Shown: piece after piece, positions 24,601 to 35,617 of the stretch
How the letters are laid out: the number at the start of each line of letters is the position of its first letter
Position numbering within the stretch: the first letter of the stretch is position 1
Assembly: GCF_003265705.1 (NCBI RefSeq)
Contig: NW_020313057.1
Coordinates: 6,063,363-6,127,362, forward strand
Direction of reading: 5' to 3'
DNA: 64,000 bases
From: Callorhinus ursinus
Lineage: Eukaryota > Chordata > Mammalia > Carnivora > Otariidae
Position numbers and translations under genes: made by a program
Notes under the pieces: model-generated
What the model saw: the letters and a program-made list of their open reading frames with translations, nothing else
Told to the model about the DNA's origin: nothing
Database searches by the model: none

Positions 24601-26441
24601 CTACTTAAAGAACTTACCTCTTCTCTCTCCCTCTTTTTTTTTTTTTTTTTAGGGAAAAGAACAGAAGCATTTTAATTCCCAATTAACTCTTTGGCCTTCC
24701 TCAGGCCTCAAAAGAAAAAAAAAAAGAGTTATAAAAGGATTATATTGGAATTCAAAGGCCATTGAGCAGCTGGGGGCTGTGCTAAAGAAACAGGTAGAGA
24801 TACCAGAGCAATGAAAGAGAGTCTCATCGTTGTTATGTTCTCTTTAATCCCATTAGCCAAAGAGAATGCTGTACTTTGAGAAATTTAGGAGCAGCGAGCT
24901 GTCTGGCTGGGGGCACAACTAGTTGTAATACCTCCCTCTAAAATGTGCCTAGTGTATTTAAATCTATAAAGCTAATGCCCAATTAAGAAGAAAAAGGAGG
25001 CAGATTCTCATACCTATTAGGTTCGCTGTAAAAAAATAAGAATGACTTAATGCCTTGAGCAGAACAACCAGCCAGATAAAACCAGGAGTCTCTGCTACCC
25101 TGCTCTGTTAGGAAATGGGATGTGGTGTCAAATCAAACACCGTTTAATAGAGTATTATAAAAAATACTAGGTATGCATTACCAATTTGCGAGATACGGAA
25201 TGCAATAAAATACCTAACACTAAAAAATATGGAACACATTTTAGTCTTTCTCTGATGATTCAAGACATTTAAGAATATTTTACTCCCTCTAGGTCACCAT
25301 CACAAACGGCAATTTTCACTATGCCCAGTGAAGCATGGTTATAACAATTAATAGAAGTTTCCATTTGACAGAATGTTCTAACAACTAGCTTTAACAGTAT
25401 ATTGTTTCTACTGGGTGGGTACTAGACACAACGTGAATACCAAGCAGTTGGATTTTTTTACACAGAAAGGCAGTCCATTGGTTCGGCGCCTCGAAGAGTA
25501 CTGGCTTCCTGTGGTTCTGAATGGCAAAGATTTAGGGGAAAGAAGACTCTCTCCATTAACAGTGGGTAGGAATGGAGAGAGAAGTACGCGTTGCTTCAAT
25601 TCCTCCACCATTATCCTTACAGCACGCGTAACAGAAAGCTTGCCAGTTGTAAAATCTCCCGCTTCTAGAGCTCCAGTATCCTCAAGGAGGAGTGTGCCAC
25701 GGGCTGGAAGGTCTGCTAGGAAGTTTACTATCTGGCTATAAAATCCAAACGGCAGTTTAAAGCCATCCTGAGTGGCCGGAGAGTTTCGGAGCCTGAAGCA
25801 GGAATCCTGACAGCTTCATGTGTATGCTGATAACCACTGTGCTGGAATAAAAGTATGCTGGTGTTAATCTTTTTTCAGTTTGGGTCACACAAGGTGACAG
25901 CTACTGGTGCTAATTGAAAAGGAAAACGATAATTCAATGCTGTAACACTTTTCACCTACCTCATGCTTTTTCATCCAGAAGACTAAAAAATGTTTGTCTT
26001 TGTTTTTGTTTTTTACAAAGGAAAATGAGGTAACTTCCCCCTGGGGTCTGGGTCATTCTCTGTCTTTGAAAAGTCCAGGCAATACCTATGTGATGAGAGC
26101 GCCTTCTGCAGATGGGCCAGAAAGACCTGAGGAGGAAAAATGTAATATTCAACCCTAGAACCGCACTGAAGAACAAAGGCTGGAGATTCAAGAACATTCT
26201 TGCCAGCCCATGTCTGTCAGAGCACCCAACTGGAGCCTTATCAATCTCTCCTGTAAAATGCATGTAACAATTTTCTAACATTTTTTTTTTTTCTGAGCAG
26301 AACTCAAAGTGTTTTAAATGTTCAGTAAATATTTATGGATGATAATCACAGTCTTCTATTAAAAGTAAAATGCCACACAGAAACGAGGATGGGCTATAAA
26401 GAAAGCGTACCCGTGCTGACGACGGATCTGCAGAAGGTCAT
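21674..26441. other. Long unique interval, no gene seen
   Basis: Almost 4.8 kb with no recognisable repeat, exon or RNA gene, which is unusually repeat-poor for this window. Low-complexity patches are A10 near 22320, A12 runs at 24221 and 24245, T18 at about 24633-24650, A13 near 24715 and T11 at 26281. Open frames of about 105-113 codons at 23752-24238, 25415-25741 and 25961-26281 have no domain. Long repeat-free DNA may reflect selection against insertions, but that is inference. Confidence 0.45.
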
Positions 26442-26795
26442 AGTTGTAAAGAGCCATGAACGGTGAGGTGGTGTAAAACAACAAACATTTACTTCTCATG
26501 GTTCTGGAGGCCGGAAGTCTCAGATGAAGGTGCCAGTGGGTTCTGGTTCTTGGTGAGGACATTCTTCCTGGTTTGCAGATGGTCGCCTTCTTGCTCCATC
26601 TTCCCATGGCAGAGAGAGATGATGTCTCCAGATCTCTTCTGATAAGGACACTAATCCTATTCACGGGGGCTTTACTCTCATGAGGTAATTACCTTTTCTG
26701 AAAGTCCCCAAGTCCTAATACCATCCCACTGGGAACTAGGCCTTTAATATATGAATTTGGGGGACGGGGGTACTCATACAAGCAGTCCATGGCAT
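26442..26795 (-). mobile_element. MaLR LTR (MLT1A-like), solo
   Basis: Read on the minus strand this follows an ERVL-MaLR LTR. The plus strand shows the complementary order: 'AACAACAAACATTTACTTCT', 'CATGGTTCTGGAGGCCGGAA', 'GATCTCTTCTGATAAGGACA', 'CTAATCCTATTCACGGGGGC', 'CTCATGAGGTAATTACCTTT' and 'TATATGAATTTGGGGGACGG'. No internal retroviral sequence adjoins it, so it is a solo LTR or fragment. It no longer encodes anything. Confidence 0.82.
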
Positions 26796-28529
26796 TATTA
26801 AACTGGATCTGGAACTTCCTGGGACTACAAAAATGTGTTGGCCTAGTTTGTGACATGCCAACCGAACATGGGGCATAGGTACACAGTGGTGATAACGTGG
26901 CCCTATTTTTTTGGGTGTTTTCTAACATATCTGAAAGGCAGAGCAGTGAGAACACACTTCAACATGTAGGGCCGGGCAGTCAGCTTTCCCAACCCCAGGC
27001 CCTCGGTCCCAGCTTTGCCGGGAGGCTCTGTGTTCCATGCACGTGCCCTGCAGCACCTCAGCCTGGGGCAAAATAGCTCAGACAGATGGCTGGGTTTCTC
27101 ACTTTCATCTCCCTGGCTCCACGGTTTGTGCCATCTTCCCCTTTTAAAATGTGGTTCATTCTAGAAACAGCTGAATTGGTACACATAGTACTTCTGAGGA
27201 TAGATCCACGGGAAGTCAGCCGCGGAGCCTGGGAGAAGCACTATCTCTGGGAAGAAGCCAAGCACAGATTTCAGTAGAATATCTCCCTCAAGCTTGAACA
27301 AGTTTTTCGTTCTTGTTGAAACCTGTTCAATTCCCTCCCTCCACCCTCCTCTCTAGACAGATGGACAGACAAGGAGACAGATCCATGCTTATTTTGGTCT
27401 AAACATTTTTTTTTTGACGAAGTATAGCTTTCAGCCAGGCTCAGTTACGTATTGCTCAAGAATCCTTCACATCCAATCTGTCTACTTCACCCCAGCCTGC
27501 AGAACACTTCATAAACATTCCCGAAGTCCCAACACTCTTCAAAAACAGACAACAGAAACAGCAATGCTAACAGTACTTCCCAGAACGATCTTCTCCCAAA
27601 CTACAGGAAGCGCTTCTAATGTCTCATGTAAACATCACCGTGGCCATCACCGTGGCCTGGCGTGAAGATGTAGTAGACAATACCATCCCAGTTAGGGAAA
27701 TGGGGACACCACAGAAATCTCAGTCAGTTTGAGAGTAAAGGACTTGTAGGTGTGTTCTGGCCTCCACACCAGTTCCTACCCACCAGCTAGCAACTCTTTT
27801 GAAGAGTCATAAATGCTGAGACCAGTAAAAAGCTGGGGAGCTCTGTCAGTGGTCAGTCACTTTACTATGAGGCAGGGACAGTAGAAGTTGTCATGTGAGT
27901 CTTCTCACTGACCTTGACCTGTCTGCTTGCTTTCTAGGAAGTGAGACAGAGAGAGAGAGAGAAGGACGGAGTGAAGGATTATTCAACAGTCCACAAGGCA
28001 AACTCTTGAACAGTCGTTTCAAGCAGAACCTGGTTATTCCAGTGGTTTCCTATGGTCTTAGCTCACACTGCCTCACAGGTGAATCAATTCATCCTTTTAC
28101 ATTCAAACAAAGGGCATTCTGGGATCATCTTTCAGAGAGGGAATGACTCCCTTAGGATGCATACACCCAAAAGGCACGCTAATTCTACCACAGTGCCAAT
28201 GCACCATTCCTAGTAGTATACTGCTTTCAATAAATTAACCAGTACCTGAGGTCATAGCTAAATACATAAACCAGTTTGAGTGAATTGGTGGGAAAACTGT
28301 TACATAATAAAGAGACTATGGATTAACATATGTGGAAAAGTCAACAATTCCAGAGTGCTGAAGCCAAGAGAGGGCTCGGGAGAGAAGACGGCTGCTTTTC
28401 TATAGCTCAAGGGTTGTCCTGTGGAAGATTCTACACATGCTTCTGAGGGCCCAGAACACAGAGCTGGGACCCACCACTGATGATACAGGGAGACGGAGTT
28501 TGTTACATTATAAAAGGGTCTAAGATTTC
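26796..28529. other. Unique interval
   Basis: No gene recognised. A GA patch sits at about 27945-27962. The 60-90 codon frames here have no domain. A possible remnant of an old MIR around 26990-27075 is too weak to call. Confidence 0.35.
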
Positions 28530-28625
28530 AGTGGCATCTGCTAGGTGTGAGTCACTCTGGAGGGTGCTCAGAGAACTGCCTGCTCCCATCCTGTACAGTG
28601 GTTATTATTTAACACCGTGGTAGAG
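28530..28625 (-). repeat. MIR SINE, left half (interrupted)
   Basis: Antisense MIR 3' portion: 'CATCTGCTAGGTGTGAGTCA' and 'GTACAGTGGTTATTATTTAA'. The element continues at 28995 after two nested SINECs. Confidence 0.6.
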
Positions 28626-28994
28626 GGACGCCTGGGTGGCTCAGTCAGTTAGGCGTCTGCCTTCGGCTCAGGTCATGATCCCAGGGTCCTGGGATCGAGC
28701 CCCACATCGGGCTCCCTGCTCAGTGGGGAGCCTGCTTCTCCCTCTCCCTCTGCTGTTCCTCTTACTCGTGCTCTCTCTCCCAGATAAATAAAATCTTTTA
28801 TTTATTTGGGAGAGAGAGAGAGAGAAACAGCATGAGAGGGGAGAGGGTCAGAGGGAGAAGCAGGCTTCCCGCTGAGCTGGGAGCCTGATGTGGGACTCGA
28901 TCCCAGGACCCTGGGATCATGACCTGAGCCGAAGGCAGACACTTAACTGCCTGAGCCACCCAGGCGCCCCAATAAATAAAATCTTAAAAAAATA
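28626..28994 (+). repeat. SINEC (outer), split by a second SINEC
   Basis: Plus-strand SINEC: GGACGCCTGGGTGGCTCAGT, 'GGTCATGATCCCAGGGTCCT', 'GGGATCGAGCCCCACATCGG', 'GAGCCTGCTTCTCCCTCTCC', tail AATAAATAAAATCTT. The body is 28626-28797 and the rest of its A-rich tail is 28971-28994. Its own target-site duplications are TAACACCGTGGTAGAG at 28610-28625 and TAACACCATGGTAGAG at 28995-29010. Confidence 0.95.
28798..28970 (-). repeat. SINEC (inner), nested in the tail of another SINEC
   Basis: Minus-strand SINEC with head GGGGCGCCTGGGTGGCTCAG, inserted in the AT-rich tail of the plus-strand copy. Exact duplications ATAAATAAAATCTT at 28784-28797 and 28972-28985 prove the order of events. The two copies face each other and could form a long imperfect hairpin in RNA. 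Confidence 0.95.
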
Positions 28995-29125
28995 TAACAC
29001 CATGGTAGAGAAGTTAGCAACCGAGGATCAGAGAAGTGGAGACACTTGTGTCAGGTCATAGTGCTTATAGGAGGCAGAAATAGGATTGGCTCCAAGTCTA
29101 GGCCACTCCCAAGAGTGTGCCCATT
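28995..29125 (-). repeat. MIR SINE, right half (interrupted)
   Basis: Continuation of the antisense MIR: 'GAGGATCAGAGAAGTGGAGA', 'CTTGTGTCAGGTCATAGTGC', 'AGGAGGCAGAAATAGGATTG' and 'CTCCAAGTCTAGGCC', the complement of the MIR B-box and 5' part. Confidence 0.7.
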
Positions 29126-29829
29126 TGACAGTTGCCACCCACAGGAAAATGGCTGCTAAGAAGGGACAGGAACACGCACGTAAACACAGCTCCTGGAACA
29201 GCTTCCACCCGCGACAGGAAAAGCAGTCTCTCTAAAGAGAACCTTAAAACCCTAAAACTTGGAGTACGGGCGGCTCTGGAAGAAATAGAGTGGAGAGACC
29301 ATAAGCTTGCATTCATCTTTCCTTCACTTCTTATTAAGGGCAGTTTTGTGGCAGCAATAAAGTAAAATAACTCAGTTATCGATGTTAGGTAAGCTCCCCA
29401 TCAAACACCGAGGAAAAAGGGAAGAAGGATGTTGCTATAAAAATATCTGTAAACTGATGCATCCACATAAGACTGCTTTAAAAGCCAGGGCAGGTGGATT
29501 CTCAGTTGCCCTTTCCTTCCCATGTCTGTCTAACAAGTGCAATCCTTCCTCACTTCCGTCTGAACAATTCCAAATGACGACTTGATTTGCAGTGATGGGC
29601 CTAGGAGGAAGCCGGGAGCTCTGCTAAGCGTTTCGAGCTTCGTTCTCCTTTGCCTCTCTGAGCTTCGGTTTCCTTGTGAGTTGCATGAAGGGACCCCTGT
29701 GGTCTCTTTCTCCTCCGCCTAAACAAACACCAGCACATCCCGATGACAACATCCCCACGTCTTGTCTTATGACTGAAATTACTGCGTATGAGGCACAGCA
29801 TGTGGCTAAGAATATCACACAATGGATGA
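29126..29829. other. Unique interval
   Basis: No gene or repeat recognised. The 107-codon minus-strand frame at 29624-29947 overlaps the next MIR and has no domain. Confidence 0.35.
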
Positions 29830-30022
29830 CAGCCCGGGAGCCAGACGACTCGGCCTTAAATCTCGGCCCCCACCCCAGGACTAGCTGGTGAGCCCGGGCA
29901 AAGCATTTAGCCTCCCTCCTTCTCTGAGCCCGAGTTTCTGCATCCATGAAATGGGGGTATGGACAGTACCTGCATCATGCGGTTGTCTGACCATTCAATG
30001 AGTGAATGAGTGTGTGTTATCG
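29830..30022 (+). repeat. MIR SINE
   Basis: Plus-strand MIR: 'CCGGGAGCCAGACGACTCGG', 'TTAAATCTCGGCCCCC', 'ACTAGCTGGTGAGCCCGGGC', 'AAAGCATTTAGCCTCCC', 'GCATCCATGAAATGGGGG' and 'AGTGAATGAGTG'. Confidence 0.85.
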
Positions 30023-30249
30023 TTACTGTTGATGGGGTGGCAGTGTCCTCTGTGGATCAGCTCATCTATGGGCCTTTGAAAAACCCATAAGGCATTGGCC
30101 TCCTAAGGGCTCTACTCCAGAAGGTGGGAGCAGTAGATCTGGGATGGGGCCTAGGAAGCTGCCATGTCCGAGAGGGACCCGGATGCACAGCTAGAGGCAA
30201 AAGTGCCGTGGCCCCCAGAGGCATACAAGGCTGATGTACTCAGTACAGT

Positions 30250-30472
30250 TGAGTAAGAAGCACACAATGCCTTAGACTCACACAGGCTTGGGTTCAAACA
30301 CGGGCTTTGCCATTTCTTAGTCATGTGGCCTGAAGCTAATCACTTATGTCCGGTACGTCTGTTTTCTCATCTGTAAAGTGGAGATAATTAGTACCATCTT
30401 TCTGAGAGCGTGGCTGTGAGGCTTAAAGAGAGATCTGTGAGGGCTCCAGCAGGCAATCAATAAATGATGCTT
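30250..30472 (+). repeat. MIR SINE
   Basis: Plus-strand MIR with nearly full block order: 'GCCTTAGACTCACACAGGCT', 'GGGTTCAAACACGGGCTTTG', 'CATTTCTTAGTCATGTGGCC', 'TTTTCTCATCTGTAAAGTGG', 'GGCTGTGAGGCTTAAAG' and 'GCAATCAATAAATGATGC'. Confidence 0.92.
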
Positions 30473-30609
30473 TAAAAAATGTATACGTGTCCTTACGTAG
30501 ATTGCTCAAACCAGAAGGAAAGACAATAGAAATAGAAGAAGTGCTGGCTACTTGGGGCCTTTGGAACAGGCAGTTAATCTTCTAAGAACTACAAATTATA
30601 ATTTTTTTA

Positions 30610-31407
30610 GATAACAAATACACCTGTATGCTACTTTTTTCCCCCCTTTTGAACAAAACAAATTTATGTACTCTTGGCTACATATTGCCTTTTTCTTTTC
30701 TTTTTACTTAACAATATATCTTGGGAATTTTTCCAAATCAGTACATACAGAAGATCCTTATTTTTATTCTACAGAAACATGGTATTCTGCTGAAGTGAGG
30801 TCTCATGACTTAACTGCTTCCCCATCGAAGGGCAGGTAGGCGGTTATCTAGCATTTTCTTGTACAAACGATGCAGAACTGAATAACTCTTAAATAAATCT
30901 TTTCACACAAATACATCTGTAGGATAAATTCCTAGACGTGAAATCACTGGATGGGAAGGTTTATACATTTGTCATTTTGTTAGAAATCACCGACTCACCC
31001 TCTATAGACCTTGAACCAATCTGTAACCCCATCAGCAGTGAGAGGGAGCCTGTTTCTCACCCCCCTATCAGCACGCTCTCTTGCTAAACCTTCCTTGCCA
31101 ATCCAATGGTCACAAGGTGGTCTCTCATAGTTTAATTTGCCTTACAAGTACAGTGGTGCCTATTTTAGTATGCTTTAGGACACTTTGAATCCTCTTTTCT
31201 GGGCAATGATTATTCCTATCCTTTGCCTGTTTCTCTGTTGGTTTGTTGGACTTTGTCATTTTGATTTATAGCAGCTCTTTACATATTTGAGTTGGCAGGC
31301 CTTGGTCTGTGATATGAATTGCAAATATTTTTTTCTAGTTTGTCATATATTTTTTGACTTTGCTTATTGCTATTTCTGCCCCCACCCCGGATTGTTAGTT
31401 TGTCATG

Positions 31408-31440
<33 letters not shown>

Positions 31441-31648
31441 AGGGAGTTAAATTTATCTACTATTTCTCTTATGGCTTTTGGGTTTTGTATCATAGTTTTA
31501 AAAAGGCTTCCCCACTCTGATGTTATCGGAGAGTTCTCTCCTAACAGATTTATTGTTTTGCATTCTGCACTGAAATCTTTGATACATCTGAAATGCATGC
31601 TGGTGTAAGGTACGTATCTGTTTCTTTAATTGACTGAATTCTTTTACT
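30610..31648 (-). repeat. L1M-type LINE-1 3' fragment
   Basis: Antisense old L1: 'ACAATATATCTTGGGAATTT', 'TCTGTAGGATAAATTCCTAG', 'GTAACCCCATCAGCAGTGAG', 'ATCCTTTGCCTGTTTCTCTG', 'GCAGCTCTTTACATATTTG', 'TTTGACTTTGCTTATTGC', 'TGGCTTTTGGGTTTTGTATC', and 'GCTGGTGTAAGGTACG' near its 5' limit. It is heavily diverged and noncoding. A T30 run at about 31411-31440 interrupts it and may mark a later event or a microsatellite expansion. Confidence 0.87.
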
Positions 31649-34600
31649 TATATTTAGAGAAGAAAAATTTATAAGAAATTATATGTACGGTAAGGAAAAA
31701 AACAGCCTTGAAAATTTCAAGCAAAGAGAAAATGACCAGTTTTTTGTGGTAGGTAACTCCCAACAGCCGACTTTCTTTCCGTTTTCCTGGTGTGAAAGCA
31801 CATTCGATATTCTTTTCAACAGTTGTCACTCATTTACTAAAAATATTAATCTTCACAGTGAATCGAATTAAAAATTACAGATGGTAACAGTGAGTGAAAA
31901 TTTCTGAAGATGGCATCATTGTCCCCCTTTCAGATGATTCGTTTTTCCTGTGGGCAATCCTATCTCCTTTATCTCCAATGCTTTTAAATGCTTCAGTGCA
32001 ATAACAATATAATCATAAAAGCTAATTAGTAAAGATTTTGTGTCTTGTTAATGACGCACAATTGATTATGGCTTGAGGACAGAATGAGACTAACCATTCA
32101 TCCGTGAGGAGCATTGCGTTTTATCTTCCTACAATATGGAGGTGATGGCATTTTTATTACTGTTTTTCTATTATGTAGACATCTGAACCAACTCGCTGGT
32201 CTGCTTTTCTCTAGCATCATCTTTTACTATCACCAAACCTGAGCCCCTTAAAAATGTACAGATCATTCTGGATGCCTGATTACAGGAAGGACGAGGAAAA
32301 TTAATTACACATGGACCAAATGGTGAACAACAATCAAGGCATCACTACTCCACTCTATCTTTGCTTGATTTTTTAGACGAAACTTCTTCCCACAGAGCCA
32401 TAGGCCATAATCATGTTCTACAAGTGCCTGAATAAAAATCACTTTAAAGTAGCCACTTAAGCAACCGTAATCTTTTTCTTTTCTGGACCATGTCATAGTC
32501 GCTAACTCTTCATTAATAAATAGATGTCACTAGACACAGATATAGGTGTTAAAATATTTATGTAGAGAAAGGGACACTGTAACAGAGACTGGGGGCTCCC
32601 CAGCAGATGTCACTTCTCGGGGTTCATGCCCTGCCACGTTCCTCCCCTGCGTCCAAGTCCCTTCCTCCTTCTTCTCTGTCTTCTTTCTCGGTTAACGGTT
32701 TCCTTCTCCACCTCGAGTCTCCGACTCCAGAACCGTGTGCAACTGTAGCTGGTCTCTTTGGAGGTATGGCGCAGTACCCAGTTTTTCAAAGGGATGGGAG
32801 TTTGGCTCTTGGCTGAGTTGGTGTGGATCGCACAGCCGTGATGAGAAAAGTACGTACTAGGCGCAGAATTTCAACGGGTAAGGATTAAGAGTTTGTTATG
32901 ACATGGATCCTCCCTCAGAATGTACAACTAAGACAGTAATTCCGGCATAGGAACTCCCTGTTGCTATTTCCTGACATTTGAAAATGTCCAAAGACATTCT
33001 CCTTGGATGCCTGCAGGGAAGCTCTGGGGCCTTCACTCCCGAGGGCAGCGCTGTTCCCTGCCTGACCCTGAGCCCTGCTCTGGCTCGATGCTGCACTGTC
33101 TCCATTTGCCTTCCACTCCGCTTCTTCACTTTGGACGGTGGGGCTGAAGTGGCCCCAGGGCTGGTGGGACAGCTCCAGAAGCTCCAAGTGTGGAAGACTA
33201 AGAGGGAATCTGTCACTGGAAGAAGTGTTTTTTGGCTCTTCGGAAAAGAGACCTAGACATCTCTTCATCCAGAGTGCCTTTCCTCTCTCCTGTCAGTCTG
33301 TTTGCTTGGCCATGGCTTCATTATATCGGGGCTGCTGGGCCAATAAGGCAAGATGCAAGGTTGCATGGGGGACCAGAGAATCATTTAAATAGAAAAGTGT
33401 GAGCCACCTTCCTTCCTCTTTGCCCAAGAGTAAAGAGGCTGGCTTTCAGGAAGAGACACTGATTTAACTGGGAAGCCTGAGCAGAATGCACGGAATTGAG
33501 GAAGGCTCCAGTGTTCAAAACAAGCATCCTTGCAGGAGTGAGATGGCGCCATGACCACCCACCCAATCGCCCTTCCACTGGCGCGTGGCGGCTATTCACC
33601 GAACAGAAACTTAACCAAAATCAGGGCTTGAGTACTTGGAACTACAAACCAGAAGGAGGTGCTGAAGATGAGTTCACGGGAGCATTGAAGAGTGTGTCCT
33701 GATGGCTCTGGAAACTGACTTTTATAGACACCCAATGTCTAGCTAACTAGAACACGGAAGAGGGATGGTCACCAATGGGATGTGAGCTACTTTCACGCGT
33801 TTCCACAATGAGATCTCAAGAGAATGACTGTTGCCCCGGACCGTCCCACAGAGTTAAAGTCTGACTGTGCTGAAACTTGACTTACAAGGTGTTTCTCATG
33901 GAAATTCTACTTTGGTCTGGTGCAGGCTTAGCCTGTCGGACGCCATGCGTGGACTAGCTTCGTAACAGGCATTTAACAGGAGACATCTTACTGTGCGCTG
34001 ATGGTTCCTGCTGTTCTGTCTCATATACTTTAACTGAGCTTTTATGTTTTATACTTGTGGCCTGAGGCAACTTAATCACAACCGTTGCAATTTTATATGT
34101 GAAAAATGATAAATAAGTAAATGGTATTCAGTTTCCAAAAGAGGGTGGCAGCAGTGGGAAATCATAGAAATAGTCACAGTTCCTGTCTCCCTGGTGAAAT
34201 CCTTGCACGTCCTCCACACTTCCCTGGAAAGGGCAGTCCCTGGGAGAGGGGGGAGAGCAGACCCCTTTCCCCACCCCCAGAATAAAATCAACAGAATATC
34301 AAGGACCATACCCATCGCCCCCTGTGGTTGCTACTATTTACAAAAACATTGCGCAGTTCCTTTGCCCTTTGTTTAGATCCCCAGCTGAAATCCTAACAGG
34401 TTTAAAAGCCTCTCGCCCTACGGGCTCAGACCCAGTGTTTGCTGGGGCTATGGACAGAAGCAGACCCTCCTAAAGGGCTGCAAGTTACGTGCTCTCAACT
34501 GCAACATCCTTCCTCGGCGTTCCCTTAGAGTAATTTCCTCGGGGTCTCCAGCCACCCAAAGCTAGAGGACACTCTCAGAAACACCCTACAGATCACGGTC

Positions 34601-35281
34601 CTTCCCCAGCTCAAGCTTCCTGCTCTGTTCAAGAGCATACAGCGAGGGCAGAGGCACACAGAACCTGCAAACCAGTTAAGAGGAACAAGTGTGGCCAGAG
34701 CCCCACCCAGCCCTCCCCCAGGGGATAAGTGTGAAGAGGGATGGCTCCCTGTTTGCCACAGTAATCGGAAAAGCCCCCTCAAGCAACCCAGGATCAGAAA
34801 GGGCACAAATACTCTTTTAGCATAAAAAAAGTCAACCTGAAGAATGTGAATCTCTTATGTATATAAAGGAAGGGTTTTTAGCCAGAAAATGATCCTTATG
34901 GTGTTGAGTCTGGATTTCTAGGTGGGACTGATAAAGCAATCCTCTGCAACCCCGAGTGAGAACCCCTCCTGTCATCGCTCATCCACGCCATCCTGTCTTC
35001 CACTTTGTACTCCGCACCCCCTCCCTCTTGTCCACAGTGGTGAAATGAGGCTGGGGAGAGACCCCTTAGAGACATGGCCCACTTGGGAAGCAGTCAGATT
35101 TGAGGACTGATAGGATATTCCAGAAAATGTAGGCGCTTTGGAAGTAGGGCAGAGGTTAATGGAGAGAGAACGAGTATGGGAAGGGAGGGGGCTGGAGGGG
35201 CTGGAGGAGGCAGCCTTCAAGGAGGAGGGACCATCCACAGGGAGCACCCTCAGGTTCTGGGAGGGGACACTTCACCTGGGG
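31649..35281. other. Long unique interval
   Basis: No gene or clear repeat in 3.6 kb. At 31890-32130 an AT-rich block is dense in homeodomain-type core sites and is a candidate conserved noncoding element (see findings). The 106-117 codon frames at 32896-33268 lie on the minus strand, overlap each other and have no domain. CTCF-like 'CCAGCAGATGTCACTT' at about 32599 is weak. Confidence 0.4.
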
Positions 35282-35617
35282 TCTTAGTCTGCTCCCGGGG
35301 CTCTAACACAACACCTTAGACGGGGTGGCCCTTAAACAAAAGAAATTTAGTTCTGGACACTGGAAGTCCAAGATCGAGGCACTGGCAAGGTCATGTTCTC
35401 AGGAAGGCCCTCTTCTTGGCTCACGGCTGTTATCTGATCACATGGTGGAAGGGGCAGGGTGGGGTGCTCTCTGCGGCCTCTCAGGCCGTTAATCCCATTC
35501 ATGAGGGCTCCACCCTCATGACTTAAGGCCCCACCACTAATACTATCACTTTTGGGGGTGGGGACTTCAACATATGGATTTTGGGGGGACACGGACATGC
35601 AGAAGGTATCATAAACC
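35282..35617 (-). mobile_element. MaLR LTR (MLT1A-like), solo
   Basis: Antisense ERVL-MaLR LTR. On the plus strand the blocks run 'GGTCTTAGTCTGCTCCCGGG', 'GGACACTGGAAGTCCAAGAT', 'TCTGATCACATGGTGGAAGG', 'CGTTAATCCCATTCATGAGG', 'GCTCCACCCTCATGACTTAA' and 'CAACATATGGATTTTGGGGG'. It is near full-length for the family. No internal viral genes adjoin it. Confidence 0.87.

Noticed and set aside
24633..24725. T18 run followed by sequence resembling an antisense mRNA 3' end
   Set aside because: Could be the tail of a processed pseudogene, but only about 70 bases follow before another A-run and no parent gene is recognisable.
31411..31440. T30 run as the tail of a separate minus-strand insertion
   Set aside because: L1M sequence continues on both sides and no element body adjoins it; most likely an expanded homopolymer.
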